Shown here: positions 9,179 through 17,693 of the stretch, piece by piece
Numbering within the stretch: position 1 is the first letter of the stretch
How the letters are laid out: every line of letters starts with the position of its first letter
Source of the DNA: Bacteroidales bacterium
GTDB lineage: Bacteria; Bacteroidota; Bacteroidia; Bacteroidales; P3
DNA length: 64,000 bases
NCBI GenBank assembly: GCA_017480225.1
Contig: JAFVBB010000010.1
Coordinates: 56,748 to 120,747, forward strand
Direction of reading: 5' to 3'
Notes under the pieces: generated by a model
Told to the model about the DNA's origin: nothing
The model's database searches: none
What the model saw: the letters and a program-made list of their open reading frames with translations, nothing else
Translations under genes and position numbers: made by a program

Positions 9179-10455
9179 CAATGTTTCAGAATATGGTAGC
9201 CTATGCGACACTCTAGGCATCTCTTGTTTGTGCAATAGTTGTTATGCAGCTGCAACAACGACTGGCTGTCTGCAGCATTCTTCGGCCGCACGCCAATCCC
9301 GGTCCACATTCGCACCACAACATTGTTCTCTACGGGCAGTTGCTGCAACAACGCCAATGCCCTGTCTTTATATTCCTGACTACTATGCTCCACACCATAG
9401 ACAAACAGCAGAGGCACCCATGCGTTTATCACCAGCGACATAGACTGTTGCGTTCCCAGTCGTTTTGATGCCGAATGCTCACTCGGTTGGTCAAAACGGT
9501 AATGGGTATTCCAGTAATCAGAGGCAGAGCATTGGAATATCTCGACAATGTCTTCCGTCTTGTCCAACGAAAGCAGGGTCGCAAACAGATTCTTGCTGCG
9601 CGACATCAAGTCAGCGAATTGGCTTATCCTAACTGTTGGGAAACTTGACGGACGCAGTTTGTAGAATTTCCACAGATACCCTCCAATCGGATGCAGCGCA
9701 GCAGCTGTGGCAAGTGCCTCATAATCGGCCTGAAGATTCCGTGCATACTCGTCCTCAAAATATCCGTCAAGCAACCCGGCCTGCCCCATTAACAAAGCCT
9801 CGACCCGCTCTCTGTTGTCACTCCACCGGGCCAACAAATGCTGGTCAAGCGATTTGGCAAGCATCTCGAAAGGCAATGAGTTAACTTTCCCTCCAAAATA
9901 GTGGGCCATAAGCCAGTAGCATGTTTGCTCCCAGCCACCGCGACTTTCTTCAAGCAGGCGTCGCACTGTTGCGGCCTTCGCCTCAATACGCTCTACCAAC
10001 AACCGCTCCATGAACGACGACAACTTGAATTCCGGCACGTCCCCCACCCTTCTGGCACAGGCAATAGCGTCCAGCGAGGCAGGTGCCACAAGAGACTCAT
10101 AGTTACTGACTAATGACGGGTGCAAGAGTCCTTTCAGTTCGAGTGTGGGCATAGGTTTCCCGCTCTGCGTACGCACATCGTTGTCATGCTCATACACCAC
10201 GTGCAGCACCACATTGTTGTATGCCTCGTCATGGTGGTGTCCATGGTTGTTCCAGTCCGATGAGTGTATGTGTATCTCCACATTGCCGACCCACTCCACT
10301 CCGCCCACTCTAATACGTGAGTTGAAGAAATCAGGGCCGGCATCGCTGTTGAGCGTCCCTGTATGTACAACCTCGACAGGCTGCCCATCTGTCGTGGCCA
10401 GCCTGTCCGGCAGCATCTTGTTCTGCCACAGGTAGTGCAGGAACGCCTCAGTCAT
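9178..10455 (-). CDS. DUF2851 family protein
   Basis: 425 residues, no signal peptide. The start MTEAFLHYLWQNKMLPD and the following GTLNSDAGPDFFNSRIRVGG.EWVGNVEIHIHSSDW match my memory of the DUF2851 family, conserved in Bacteroidetes and without a proven function. The C-terminus carries four cysteines (CTNKRCLECRIGYHIL) that could bind a metal. It overlaps murF-alr by one base (TGATG) and follows dnaJ by seven bases, so it likely belongs to a grpE-dnaJ-DUF2851-murF-alr run. Function unknown. Confidence 0.8.
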   Translation of the reverse strand: MTEAFLHYLWQNKMLPDRLATTDGQPVEVVHTGTLNSDAGPDFFNSRIRVGGVEWVGNVEIHIHSSDWNNHGHHHDEAYNNVVLHVVYEHDNDVRTQSGKPMPTLELKGLLHPSLVSNYESLVAPASLDAIACARRVGDVPEFKLSSFMERLLVERIEAKAATVRRLLEESRGGWEQTCYWLMAHYFGGKVNSLPFEMLAKSLDQHLLARWSDNRERVEALLMGQAGLLDGYFEDEYARNLQADYEALATAAALHPIGGYLWKFYKLRPSSFPTVRISQFADLMSRSKNLFATLLSLDKTEDIVEIFQCSASDYWNTHYRFDQPSEHSASKRLGTQQSMSLVINAWVPLLFVYGVEHSSQEYKDRALALLQQLPVENNVVVRMWTGIGVRPKNAADSQSLLQLHNNYCTNKRCLECRIGYHILKH

Positions 10456-10462
10456 TGCAGTA

Positions 10463-11614
10463 TTAACTGAACATCTCTTTCATCTTGTCAAAGAAGCCTC
10501 GCTCCTGTTTGGATGGATTTGGCTGGAAATTACTGTGCTTTTGCAAGTCTTCAAGCATTTTCTTTTCTTCCTTGGTGAGGTTCTTGGGCACCCACACGTT
10601 GAGGCTGACCAGCAAGTCGCCGCGTCCGTAGCCATTCACAATCGGGAGTCCTTTGCCACGCAGTCTCACAACTCGCCCCGACGGTGTGCCGGCATCAAGC
10701 TTGATTTTCACCTTTCCATTTAGGGTGGGTATCTCTATCGAGCCTCCAAGAGCAGCCTCACTGAAAGTGATGAACGCGTTGTAGTAAAGGTTTGCCTCCT
10801 GCCGCTCGAACACTTCGTGCTCCTGCTCCTCAATCAGCACAATCAAATCGCCTGCCACGCCTCCGCGCGGGGCAGCGTTTCCCTGCCCTTGCATTGCCAG
10901 TTGCATTCCATCCTGAACACCCGCAGGTATCTTTATGGTGATTATCTCCTCGCTCTTCACAATCCCATCACCATGACAGTCATGGCACTTGTCCTTGACA
11001 ACCTTGCCTTCACCACCGCAATGCGGACAGGCACTCTGCGTCTGCATCATGCCAAGCATCGTGCGCCTCATCTCGGTGACGACTCCACTTCCATGACAGT
11101 TGGAGCAGGTCTCACTCTTGCCATCGCGCGACCCTGTGCCACCACACGTCTTGCATGGCACATACTTGCTGACCTTTATCTTTTTCTCGCACCCATGATC
11201 AATCTCCTCCAGCGTAAGCTTCACTTTGATGCGGAGATTGGTTCCCCGCATAACCCTGCGCGACGAACCGCCACCACCGAAACCAGAGAATCCAGACCGG
11301 AAGCCTCCGCCTCCGAAAAGGTCGCCAAAGATGCTGCCGAATTGCGAGAAGATGTCGTTCATATCCATCCCGCCCTGGCCGTATGCCCCATCAACACCAG
11401 CATGTCCATATTGGTCATAGCGAGCCTTTTTTTCCGGGTTGCTCAATACATCGTAGGCCTCCGCAGCCTCCTTGAACTTCTCCTCCGCATCCTTGTCGCC
11501 GGGGTTGCGGTCGGGGTGATACTTCAACGCAAGCTTGCGGTACGCCTTCTTCAGCTCGTCTTGTGTGGCGTTCTTTTCTACGCCCAGAACCTCATAATAA
11601 TCTCTTTTCGCCAT
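10463..11614 (-). CDS. dnaJ: Chaperone DnaJ (Hsp40)
   Basis: 383 residues, full length. DnaJ delivers unfolded substrates to DnaK and stimulates its ATPase. Visible parts: J domain with YHPDRN, a Gly/Phe-rich linker (about 75-125), a zinc-binding region with four CxxCxGxG repeats ([32 protein letters not shown]), and the C-terminal substrate-binding domain. The chosen ATG at 11614 is preceded by AGGAGG at good spacing, unusual for this phylum; an in-frame TTG two codons earlier is less likely. It follows grpE by 18 bases. Confidence 0.97.
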   Translation of the reverse strand: MAKRDYYEVLGVEKNATQDELKKAYRKLALKYHPDRNPGDKDAEEKFKEAAEAYDVLSNPEKKARYDQYGHAGVDGAYGQGGMDMNDIFSQFGSIFGDLFGGGGFRSGFSGFGGGGSSRRVMRGTNLRIKVKLTLEEIDHGCEKKIKVSKYVPCKTCGGTGSRDGKSETCSNCHGSGVVTEMRRTMLGMMQTQSACPHCGGEGKVVKDKCHDCHGDGIVKSEEIITIKIPAGVQDGMQLAMQGQGNAAPRGGVAGDLIVLIEEQEHEVFERQEANLYYNAFITFSEAALGGSIEIPTLNGKVKIKLDAGTPSGRVVRLRGKGLPIVNGYGRGDLLVSLNVWVPKNLTKEEKKMLEDLQKHSNFQPNPSKQERGFFDKMKEMFS

Positions 11615-11632
11615 ACTCAATCCTCCTGTCCA

Positions 11633-12172
11633 TTAACAGGCAACAACAACCTTGGCATAGCGTAAAACCTTATCGTTGAGATAATAGCCTTTCAGTACGA
11701 CATCCACCACCGTGCCTTTCTGCTCGGGCTCAGCAGCAGGAATCTGCATCACGGCCTCGTGCAGACCCTCGTCGAATTTCTCGCCCTTGGCCTCAATGGC
11801 TTTCAAGCCCTTCTGCTCCAATATCTTCATCAACTTGGAATAAATCAACTTCACCCCCTCGTCGTTCTCGGTGGCGGCAAGAGCACGCTCAAAGTCGTCA
11901 ACCACAGGAAGAATGGCCTTGATCATCTCCCGGCTGCCATTGATAAGCAGCTCAGCATTCTCGGCTCTCGTGCGTTTGCGGTAATTCTCATAATCTGCAT
12001 ACAGATGCAGATACTTGTCATTCAGCGCAGCAAGTTTTTCTCCCATTTCCTGCAGTTTGTCGGCTTCCGCAGACTCGCTTTCCTCTTGCCACCCTGTCGT
12101 AGGTTCTTGCTCAACAGCCTGCTGCTGCTCTATTTCCTCATTCTCAACGTTATTCTTGTCCTTTTTGCTCAT
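11633..12172 (-). CDS. grpE: Nucleotide exchange factor GrpE
   Basis: 179 residues. GrpE releases ADP from DnaK. The first 45 residues are acidic and Gln/Glu-rich, followed by a long coiled coil (LAALNDKYLHLYADYENYRKRT) and a beta domain with the family motif near the end (VLKGYYLNDKVLRYAKVVV). It heads the grpE-dnaJ operon; dnaK is not in the window, a common arrangement in Bacteroidetes. Confidence 0.95.
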   Translation of the reverse strand: MSKKDKNNVENEEIEQQQAVEQEPTTGWQEESESAEADKLQEMGEKLAALNDKYLHLYADYENYRKRTRAENAELLINGSREMIKAILPVVDDFERALAATENDEGVKLIYSKLMKILEQKGLKAIEAKGEKFDEGLHEAVMQIPAAEPEQKGTVVDVVLKGYYLNDKVLRYAKVVVAC

Positions 12173-12247
12173 ATTCTTTATTCTGTTGGTGATTTACACC
12201 ACATGTTATCAAAATCACTGCCACTGGCAGTGACAACTGCCATTTTG

Positions 12248-13759
12248 TCACCAAACAAAGACATCGCCTGGCTGTCTGGGTCTGCGGGCCGACCTCCACT
12301 CGAAGCCCTTCAGCCTGCGCAAATCCTCTGGCAACTGGCCTATTGGGTAGAACTGCATGTCGGGCTTGTCGTATGTGACAACGCGCTCGGCAGCCCTGGT
12401 GCTGTCAAAATATATGCGTATGCTGCTGCCTACACCGGCGTTCACACCGAGCAACGAGCGGTTGCCCACCGAATCGTCTTCCGTCATGTAGAACACCATT
12501 TGCGCATTGCCGATAATGTCGGCATAGTCGGGCTCGCCTTCACGGAAGTGTACCTCGCCGTGCAGCCCCTTCATTTGGTTGAACTTGTCGCGGTCCACCT
12601 GCTGCATGGCAAAGCATCCGCCCCGCAGGTATACCACACTCACCCCCGACGAGTCGTGGTGCAGCTCTATGGTGTCCGCGCTGCACTGGTAGTGTTCATA
12701 CCACAGCACTGGCGACTGATGGAGCCACAGCACCGAGTCGGTTGCCGAATAGAACGCCGAGTCGCACATGGCCTGCGCGTCGCTGCGGAATGCTTTCACA
12801 TGGTGCGACGCACGAACCGACTGCAACGCGTCGGCAGTGTCGTTGACCACAAATATCGTGTCCGCATGAAGAAACAGCGAGTCGCCGTCGTCAACATAGA
12901 GAACATGAGCCCTGCCTGTAACCAGCGAGAAACGCTCGCTTCGCGAGGTCTCGCCATAGAGGCCGGTACACGTGAGGTCGTTGGCAGAATCAAATATCAC
13001 CACATTGCCCAGCGCGCGGCCATAGCCTGGCACCTCGTCGTAGAAAAGGGTGTCGCTCGTTATTGTCCGTCCGCCGCTTTTTGCGAACGACGCTTTGTAG
13101 GAGGCCGCCTGGCGGGTATCGGTGTTGTATTCGCCAAGCTCGCTGTAAAGGTGCGACGAATCAGAGACTATGTGGGTCGGACTCTCGAACACGGCCACCG
13201 AGGTGTTCGTGTTGTACAGCAGCGTGTCGGTATATAGTGTCGACGATGTGTCACCAAGCACCACATCGGTGTAAATATAGAACTGCTTCAGCTCCGAATT
13301 GTACTGTCCCTGCTTGCTGTAAAGCGAGCGAATGCCGCTCGTGCCGTGTCCCCACTCAGTGTAGAAGGCAGTGGCCGAATTGCGCTGATAGGTCAGATGA
13401 TTGGCGAGCAACTGGGTGCCGCCGTCAATGAGTACCACCGTGTCGGCCCATATGTCAAGCACGCGGGTGTCGCCGTTGTAGAACAGGCGGTCGCCATATA
13501 TGAATGTAGTGTCGCTGAGCTGTATGGCAACGTTGCGGAACGCCGTGAAGCTGTTCTCGCGGGTGTTGTAGTGGGCCGAGTCAGACTCGAGCACCATGCC
13601 GTCGTGCGTGGCATGTACATTGCGGTACAGTATCCACACATCGCCGTCGCCAGGGTCGCGTGTGCCGAGACCCGACCTGTACTCAATCACCTTCTGAGCC
13701 CTGGCCGGGACAAACACGGCCAGCACTACAAGCAATGCGACAAAACCTTTCCTCAACAC
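12248..13759 (-). CDS. OstA/LptA-like envelope protein
   Basis: 503 residues with a signal peptide (1-21, ending ARA). The body is a series of beta repeats with the OstA-type pattern (GDVWILYRNVHATHDGMVLESDSAHYN; TITSDTLFYDEVPGYGRALGNV), as in LptA/LptD N-terminal jellyroll domains that carry lipopolysaccharide across the periplasm. No LptD barrel is present. Bacteroidetes carry such OstA-like proteins apart from LptD. A terminator hairpin at 13774-13801 separates it from the gene upstream, so it is probably its own unit. A role in LPS transport is inference from the fold. Confidence 0.75.
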   Translation of the reverse strand: MLRKGFVALLVVLAVFVPARAQKVIEYRSGLGTRDPGDGDVWILYRNVHATHDGMVLESDSAHYNTRENSFTAFRNVAIQLSDTTFIYGDRLFYNGDTRVLDIWADTVVLIDGGTQLLANHLTYQRNSATAFYTEWGHGTSGIRSLYSKQGQYNSELKQFYIYTDVVLGDTSSTLYTDTLLYNTNTSVAVFESPTHIVSDSSHLYSELGEYNTDTRQAASYKASFAKSGGRTITSDTLFYDEVPGYGRALGNVVIFDSANDLTCTGLYGETSRSERFSLVTGRAHVLYVDDGDSLFLHADTIFVVNDTADALQSVRASHHVKAFRSDAQAMCDSAFYSATDSVLWLHQSPVLWYEHYQCSADTIELHHDSSGVSVVYLRGGCFAMQQVDRDKFNQMKGLHGEVHFREGEPDYADIIGNAQMVFYMTEDDSVGNRSLLGVNAGVGSSIRIYFDSTRAAERVVTYDKPDMQFYPIGQLPEDLRRLKGFEWRSARRPRQPGDVFVW

Positions 13760-13773
13760 GTTGCACTATAAAA

Positions 13774-13801
13774 GCAGAGACGTGGCTTGCCGCGTCTCTG
13801 C
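13774..13801 (-). terminator. Rho-independent terminator after the gldK/J-like gene
   Basis: Stem GCAGAGACG (13774-13782) pairs with CGTCTCTGC (13793-13801). On the minus strand the hairpin is followed by TTTTA, so it ends the porP-gldK/J transcript. Confidence 0.75.
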
Positions 13802-13833
13802 TGCATTGTGGTTCATTGTTGACACCTCGCGCA

Positions 13834-15393
13834 CTAGTTCACCCTCGATCCCAAACGATCCATGGCGCAACGGAAGCCAATCCACGACGTCGAGCGGTTT
13901 TGGTCGTAGTAGCGGCGGGTGCCTGCCTGCAGGTAGTAGGCGCGATCCTTCCAGCTGCCACCTTTCACCACACGCACGCGGTTGTTGACCAGCGTGGAGG
14001 TGGGGTTCTCCTTTTGGTTGTCGGTGAGGCGTCGGTACATGCGGTTGGTCGACTCATCATCCGGGCTCAGCGCATCCTCGTCGTCCTCGCTGTCCTCTTC
14101 CATCTCCTCGTCCTCGAAGCCCTCCTCGTCGTCTTCGTCAACCTCGTCCTGCCAATCGTCGAGGTTCGAGGCGCGGTCACCGTCAAGGTAGTTCACGTTG
14201 TTGGCCTGGCGGTAGTTGCGGCGGTTGGCCTGGAAGTCGACGTCCTTGTAGCGTATCATGCCGTCGTCGCCGATGAACACCTCGTTGTCCTCGTCAAGCT
14301 CCGGTGTACGGTATATATTGCCGCGATAGGGATCCATGTCGTCGGCTCCAACAGGGGCGACGGTCTTGCGGTAGACGTCCATGCACCACTCGCTGACGTT
14401 GCCCGCCATGTTGTAGAGGCCGTAGTCGTTGGGGAAGTACCACTTCACCGGGCAGGTGTAGTCCCAGCCGTCGTTCAGGTTGCCGGCCACGCCCATGGCG
14501 TCGCCGCGCGAGCGCTTGAAGTTGGCGAGGAACTGGCCGTAGTACTTCTTGTTTGCGGAGCGGAGGCTGTGGCCTGCCCAGGGGTAGGTCTTGTGCTCGG
14601 TGATGCGCTCGTCGTAGGTGTTGCCGATCATGCCCAGGGCGGCAAACTCCCACTCGGCCTCTGTTGGCAGACGGTAGTAGGGGTACAGTATGCCGTCGGC
14701 CTTGCGCACCTGGCGATCCTCACCACCAGCCGAGGGGTCGTAGTCGGTCATGCCCTTGCGGGTCTCGCCCTCGTAGCGGCCGGCAAGATAGACGTCGGTC
14801 TGGAAGGCGTTGGTGCCGAGGTTCTCCTGGTCAAGCATGATGATGCCCTTGTCGACAAGCACCTTCTCGTTGACGCGGTCGGTGCGCCACACACAGTAAG
14901 CCTGCGCCTGCTCCCAGCTGACGCCCACCACCGGGTAATCGGCATAGTTGGGGCTGCGGAAGTAGTAGTCGACGAAGCCCTCGCGCCAGGCAAGCTTGTC
15001 GCGCCAGGCGGCGGTGTCAGGCATGATGGCGGTTACCTTCTCCGGGTATTCCTCGCCGTAGGCGCGGTTCATCCAGTAGACAAACTCGCCGTAGGCCTTG
15101 TTGCTCACCTCGCACTCGTCCATGTAGAACGAGCTCACCGTCACGGTGTGGGGCGTGTTGTTCCACGTGTAGCGCGGATCCTCGGCCACATGGCCCATCA
15201 CGAACGAGCCGCCCTCGATGAACACCAGCCCTGGCGCGGTCGACTGCTCGGGTATGCCGGACACATCGTAGCCGCCCCACTTCGGGTCATTGTAGTTCCA
15301 ACCGGTGGTGGCCGACTTGCCGGCGCGGTTCGAACAACCCGTCAGCGCGGCCACTGCCAGCAGCATCACGAATGATAAACGCAGTGTTTTCAT
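13834..15393 (-). CDS. T9SS-associated lipoprotein, GldK/PorK/GldJ family (FGE-sulfatase fold)
   Basis: 519 residues with a lipobox (ALTGC, Cys20). The body is a formylglycine-generating-enzyme-like domain (FIEGGSFVMGHV, YPVVGVSWEQAQAYC, RLPTEAEWEFAA, NMAGNVSEW, VVKGGSWKDRAYYL, WIGFRCA). In the T9SS, PorK/GldK forms the periplasmic ring with PorN, and GldJ is a paralogue needed for stability of the machine. It lies directly downstream of a PorP/SprF gene, like porP-porK, but no porL, porM or porN follows; a terminator and an OstA-like gene come instead. Odd feature: between the sulfatase-fold blocks, at about residues 410-450, there is a tract of almost only Asp and Glu. GldJ versus GldK cannot be settled here. 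Confidence 0.8.
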   Translation of the reverse strand: MKTLRLSFVMLLAVAALTGCSNRAGKSATTGWNYNDPKWGGYDVSGIPEQSTAPGLVFIEGGSFVMGHVAEDPRYTWNNTPHTVTVSSFYMDECEVSNKAYGEFVYWMNRAYGEEYPEKVTAIMPDTAAWRDKLAWREGFVDYYFRSPNYADYPVVGVSWEQAQAYCVWRTDRVNEKVLVDKGIIMLDQENLGTNAFQTDVYLAGRYEGETRKGMTDYDPSAGGEDRQVRKADGILYPYYRLPTEAEWEFAALGMIGNTYDERITEHKTYPWAGHSLRSANKKYYGQFLANFKRSRGDAMGVAGNLNDGWDYTCPVKWYFPNDYGLYNMAGNVSEWCMDVYRKTVAPVGADDMDPYRGNIYRTPELDEDNEVFIGDDGMIRYKDVDFQANRRNYRQANNVNYLDGDRASNLDDWQDEVDEDDEEGFEDEEMEEDSEDDEDALSPDDESTNRMYRRLTDNQKENPTSTLVNNRVRVVKGGSWKDRAYYLQAGTRRYYDQNRSTSWIGFRCAMDRLGSRVN

Positions 15394-15479
15394 ATACTAC
15401 TTGTTGCTTTTGTTTCTCCTCTGTTGTTAGCTTCTAACGCAAATTTGGCGTGTTTTGTTCCATCCGCGGGCACATTTCA

Positions 15480-16493
15480 TCAGAACGACGGGCAGCGGAT
15501 GGCCTTTATCTTCTTCTTTGATTCGGGCACCGGCAGCATGAGGCCGAGCGTGATCTCGTGCGCGCCGCCTGTGGCGTTGGCCAGCTTGCTCACCGTCACG
15601 TCGTAGCTGTAGCCAATCTTGAAATAGTCCTGCTGCACACCCACCTGGAAGATGAAAGCGTCGATGTTCTCAAGCCCATGGCGCAGCCACACACCCACCA
15701 GGAAGGGCATCCAGTCAAGGTAGACGCCGTAGTTGAAGTAGTGGAAGCCGCCCTGGTATTGGTAGACCACGTTGGGCGAGATTACCGGCGTGCCGAGACC
15801 CAGCGACGACTGGCGGCGCTGCTCCTCGGCCAGGTTGAACATGGCACCGCCATGCAGCGTAATCTTCATCGGCACACGGTCTTCACTGTAGAAGGCCTGA
15901 TTTGGCTGCGTCAGGTGCGACACTGCCAAGCCGCCGTACCAATTCGGGCCGTTGACCAGCACACCGGCGTCGAAGTCGAGGCTCATGTTGCTGGTGTTGT
16001 CGGGCGGGCGCACAGTGTTGGGATATATTACACCGAGCTCGGCCGAGATCTGCTCGGGGAAGCGCAGGTATTCGCTCCAGTTGAGGGCATTGTTGACCAC
16101 TCCCGCCTGCAGGGCGGCGCTGACGAAGATGTCGCGCGACACCTGGAAGCGGAACGAGTACATGGCGGCCAGCTTGCTGGTGATGATGGCACCGTGGTCG
16201 CCCTGGCGGTCGGTCATGATAATGGCACCGACACCGCCGTGCAGGTCGTCGAAATACTGGTCCCACGAGGCCGAGACCGTGGTGAACGGGCTGACCAGGC
16301 TGGGCCACTGCGAGCGGTAGGCCAAAGCAATGCGCGGCGCCACGGCGGCTCCGGCAAAGGCAGGGTTCATGTAGACAGGGTTGGCGTAGAACTGCGAGAA
16401 CGGAATGTCCTGCGCCCCGGCCGCGCCGCCTGCCAGCAACAGTGCCCCGGCGAGCAGCGTTCTCAACCCTTTCTTGACATCTATTTTTAACAT
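15480..16493 (-). CDS. porP: PorP/SprF family T9SS outer-membrane protein
   Basis: 337 residues. The signal peptide is followed at once by the family signature PFSQFYANPVYMNPAFAG, and the rest is an aromatic-rich beta-barrel pattern (NVVYQYQGGFHYFNYGVYLDW; IGYSYDVTVSKL). PorP/SprF proteins are outer-membrane parts of the T9SS; SprF paralogues handle individual cargo. The ATG at 16493 is used; an in-frame TTG at 16505 is possible. It sits 86 bases upstream of the GldK/J lipoprotein gene and is probably cotranscribed. Which of the many PorP/SprF paralogues this is cannot be told. Confidence 0.85.
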   Translation of the reverse strand: MLKIDVKKGLRTLLAGALLLAGGAAGAQDIPFSQFYANPVYMNPAFAGAAVAPRIALAYRSQWPSLVSPFTTVSASWDQYFDDLHGGVGAIIMTDRQGDHGAIITSKLAAMYSFRFQVSRDIFVSAALQAGVVNNALNWSEYLRFPEQISAELGVIYPNTVRPPDNTSNMSLDFDAGVLVNGPNWYGGLAVSHLTQPNQAFYSEDRVPMKITLHGGAMFNLAEEQRRQSSLGLGTPVISPNVVYQYQGGFHYFNYGVYLDWMPFLVGVWLRHGLENIDAFIFQVGVQQDYFKIGYSYDVTVSKLANATGGAHEITLGLMLPVPESKKKIKAIRCPSF

Positions 16494-16597
16494 ATCCGTA
16501 GCCAATTATCGGAGTGCAATATTACAAAGAAAAATCGACATGGCGAAATTTAATCGAAAATATTTTCACACCGCACTATTTTACAGTCTCTTATTTT

Positions 16598-17230
16598 TCA
16601 GCGCCGTTTGTCGTCGCGCCGCAAAAGAACAGTGCCGTCGGCCAGGTTTGCACGGCATTTCGCATCTTCGAGCCAATCCACCCCGAAGAACAGATACACC
16701 CCGCGTCGACACCATGCCTCCCCGGCCATGCTCACCTCGCGCAGCCCCGTGCAGCAGGCAAAGGCCGAGAGTCCCGGCCTCGCCACCGCAGCGGGCAGGC
16801 GCAGCACACGCAGCGAGCGGCAGTAGGCAAACGCCCCCTCGCCGACTGCCGACAGCGAGGAGGGCAGCACGAGCGTGTCGAGCGCGGCGCAGCCGCAAAA
16901 GGCCTGCGCCCCCACCGAGGTGCACCCCTCGGGCAGCACAACGCCGGCGAGGCCGTCGCAACGGTAGAAGGCACACTCCCCCACCCCGGCCACTTTGTAC
17001 ACCCTGCCGCCCGAAACGACCTCGGCCGGGATCTCGACCACACCCGCCGGACGGCTGTCGGTGTAGTAAGGCCACTCGGCGGCAGCGTGGGTGACAACCA
17101 CCGAGCAACTGTCGGCCAACAGCTTGTAGTGCAACAGCTGCCCCGACCGGCAGCGCTGCGAGAAATCGCCCTGCGCCCACCCGCAGGCGGCGCAGACAAC
17201 CATGGCAGCAAGCAGAAAAACCTTTCTCAT
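16598..17230 (-). CDS. Secreted BspA-type leucine-rich-repeat protein (LRR_5)
   Basis: 210 residues. Signal peptide MRKVFLLAAMVVCAACGWAQ, then a short beta region and about four LRR_5 repeats of the BspA kind (AFYRCDGLAGVVLPEGCTSVGAQAFCGC; AFAYCRSLRVLRLP). These repeats occur in surface and secreted adhesins. The ATG at 17230 fits the signal peptide; an earlier in-frame ATG at 17260 adds ten residues. No sorting domain is seen. It is divergent from another LRR gene at 17.7 kb with a family B repeat in the space between. Confidence 0.75.
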   Translation of the reverse strand: MRKVFLLAAMVVCAACGWAQGDFSQRCRSGQLLHYKLLADSCSVVVTHAAAEWPYYTDSRPAGVVEIPAEVVSGGRVYKVAGVGECAFYRCDGLAGVVLPEGCTSVGAQAFCGCAALDTLVLPSSLSAVGEGAFAYCRSLRVLRLPAAVARPGLSAFACCTGLREVSMAGEAWCRRGVYLFFGVDWLEDAKCRANLADGTVLLRRDDKRR

Positions 17231-17317
17231 ATCGCACCCAACAACGGCGGAAAAACACATTTATTGCGCCACCCCTGCCGCAATCCCCATTCCGCCCCCT
17301 CCACGGGAAAGGCCAAG

Positions 17318-17451
17318 GCAGTGTCAATCAGTTATCTACAGCATATCAACACCTGCTCAACTACTACACAAGAAGTAGTTGAGCAGGTGTTGACAAGGAG
17401 ATGAGTAGGTGTTGAGTAGGAGTTGGTATGGCCTTTATGCTGATTTACAGT
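17318..17451 (+). repeat. Family B element, copy 1 (about 134 bp, 11-bp units, 19-bp hairpin)
   Basis: Begins GCAGTGTCAATCA, then a hairpin with 19-bp perfect arms (17347-17365 and 17374-17392, 8-base loop), then degenerate 11-bp units of the type GTTGAGTAGGA up to about 17425, and ends TTTATGCTGATTTACAGT. The two ends are imperfect inverted repeats (AGTGTCAATCAG versus ACTGTAAATCAG). The same design recurs at 32.2 kb (reversed) and 62.0 kb. Confidence 0.85.
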
Positions 17452-17675
17452 CATTTATGGCACTACCTATCACAAGCATCACTATTCGCTGGTTTCCAGC
17501 ACATTAGGCAAATTGCAAATTTCCGCCCAGGCATGGCTTTAGCAGGGGGCAGAAAATGGGCTGTGCGGGGTGGCCTGGCGGGGGTGGATGGACACCGCAC
17601 CACTTCGTCGACAGCAGCCTCGCCGTGGCTCACCCGCTGAAAAAAAGAGGCTCGCGTGCAATAATACGCCCGCCA
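17452..17675. other. Gene-free leader region before the LRR/T9SS cargo gene
   Basis: No convincing ORF on either strand and no clear TAnnTTTG box. GC rises along it. It presumably carries the promoter of the gene at 17694. Confidence 0.4.
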
Positions 17676-17693
17676 ACGCGTTAAGGAACGCGT
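17676..17693 (+). promoter_or_regulatory. Hairpin abutting the start codon of the 17694 gene
   Basis: ACGCGTT (17676-17682), loop AAGG, AACGCGT (17687-17693), with the ATG next at 17694. A 7-bp stem touching the start codon could hinder ribosome access. Function is inference. Confidence 0.4.

Noticed and set aside
13660-15375. 571-codon plus frame opposite the GldK/J lipoprotein
   Set aside because: Antisense shadow of a gene with a lipobox and sulfatase-fold motifs.
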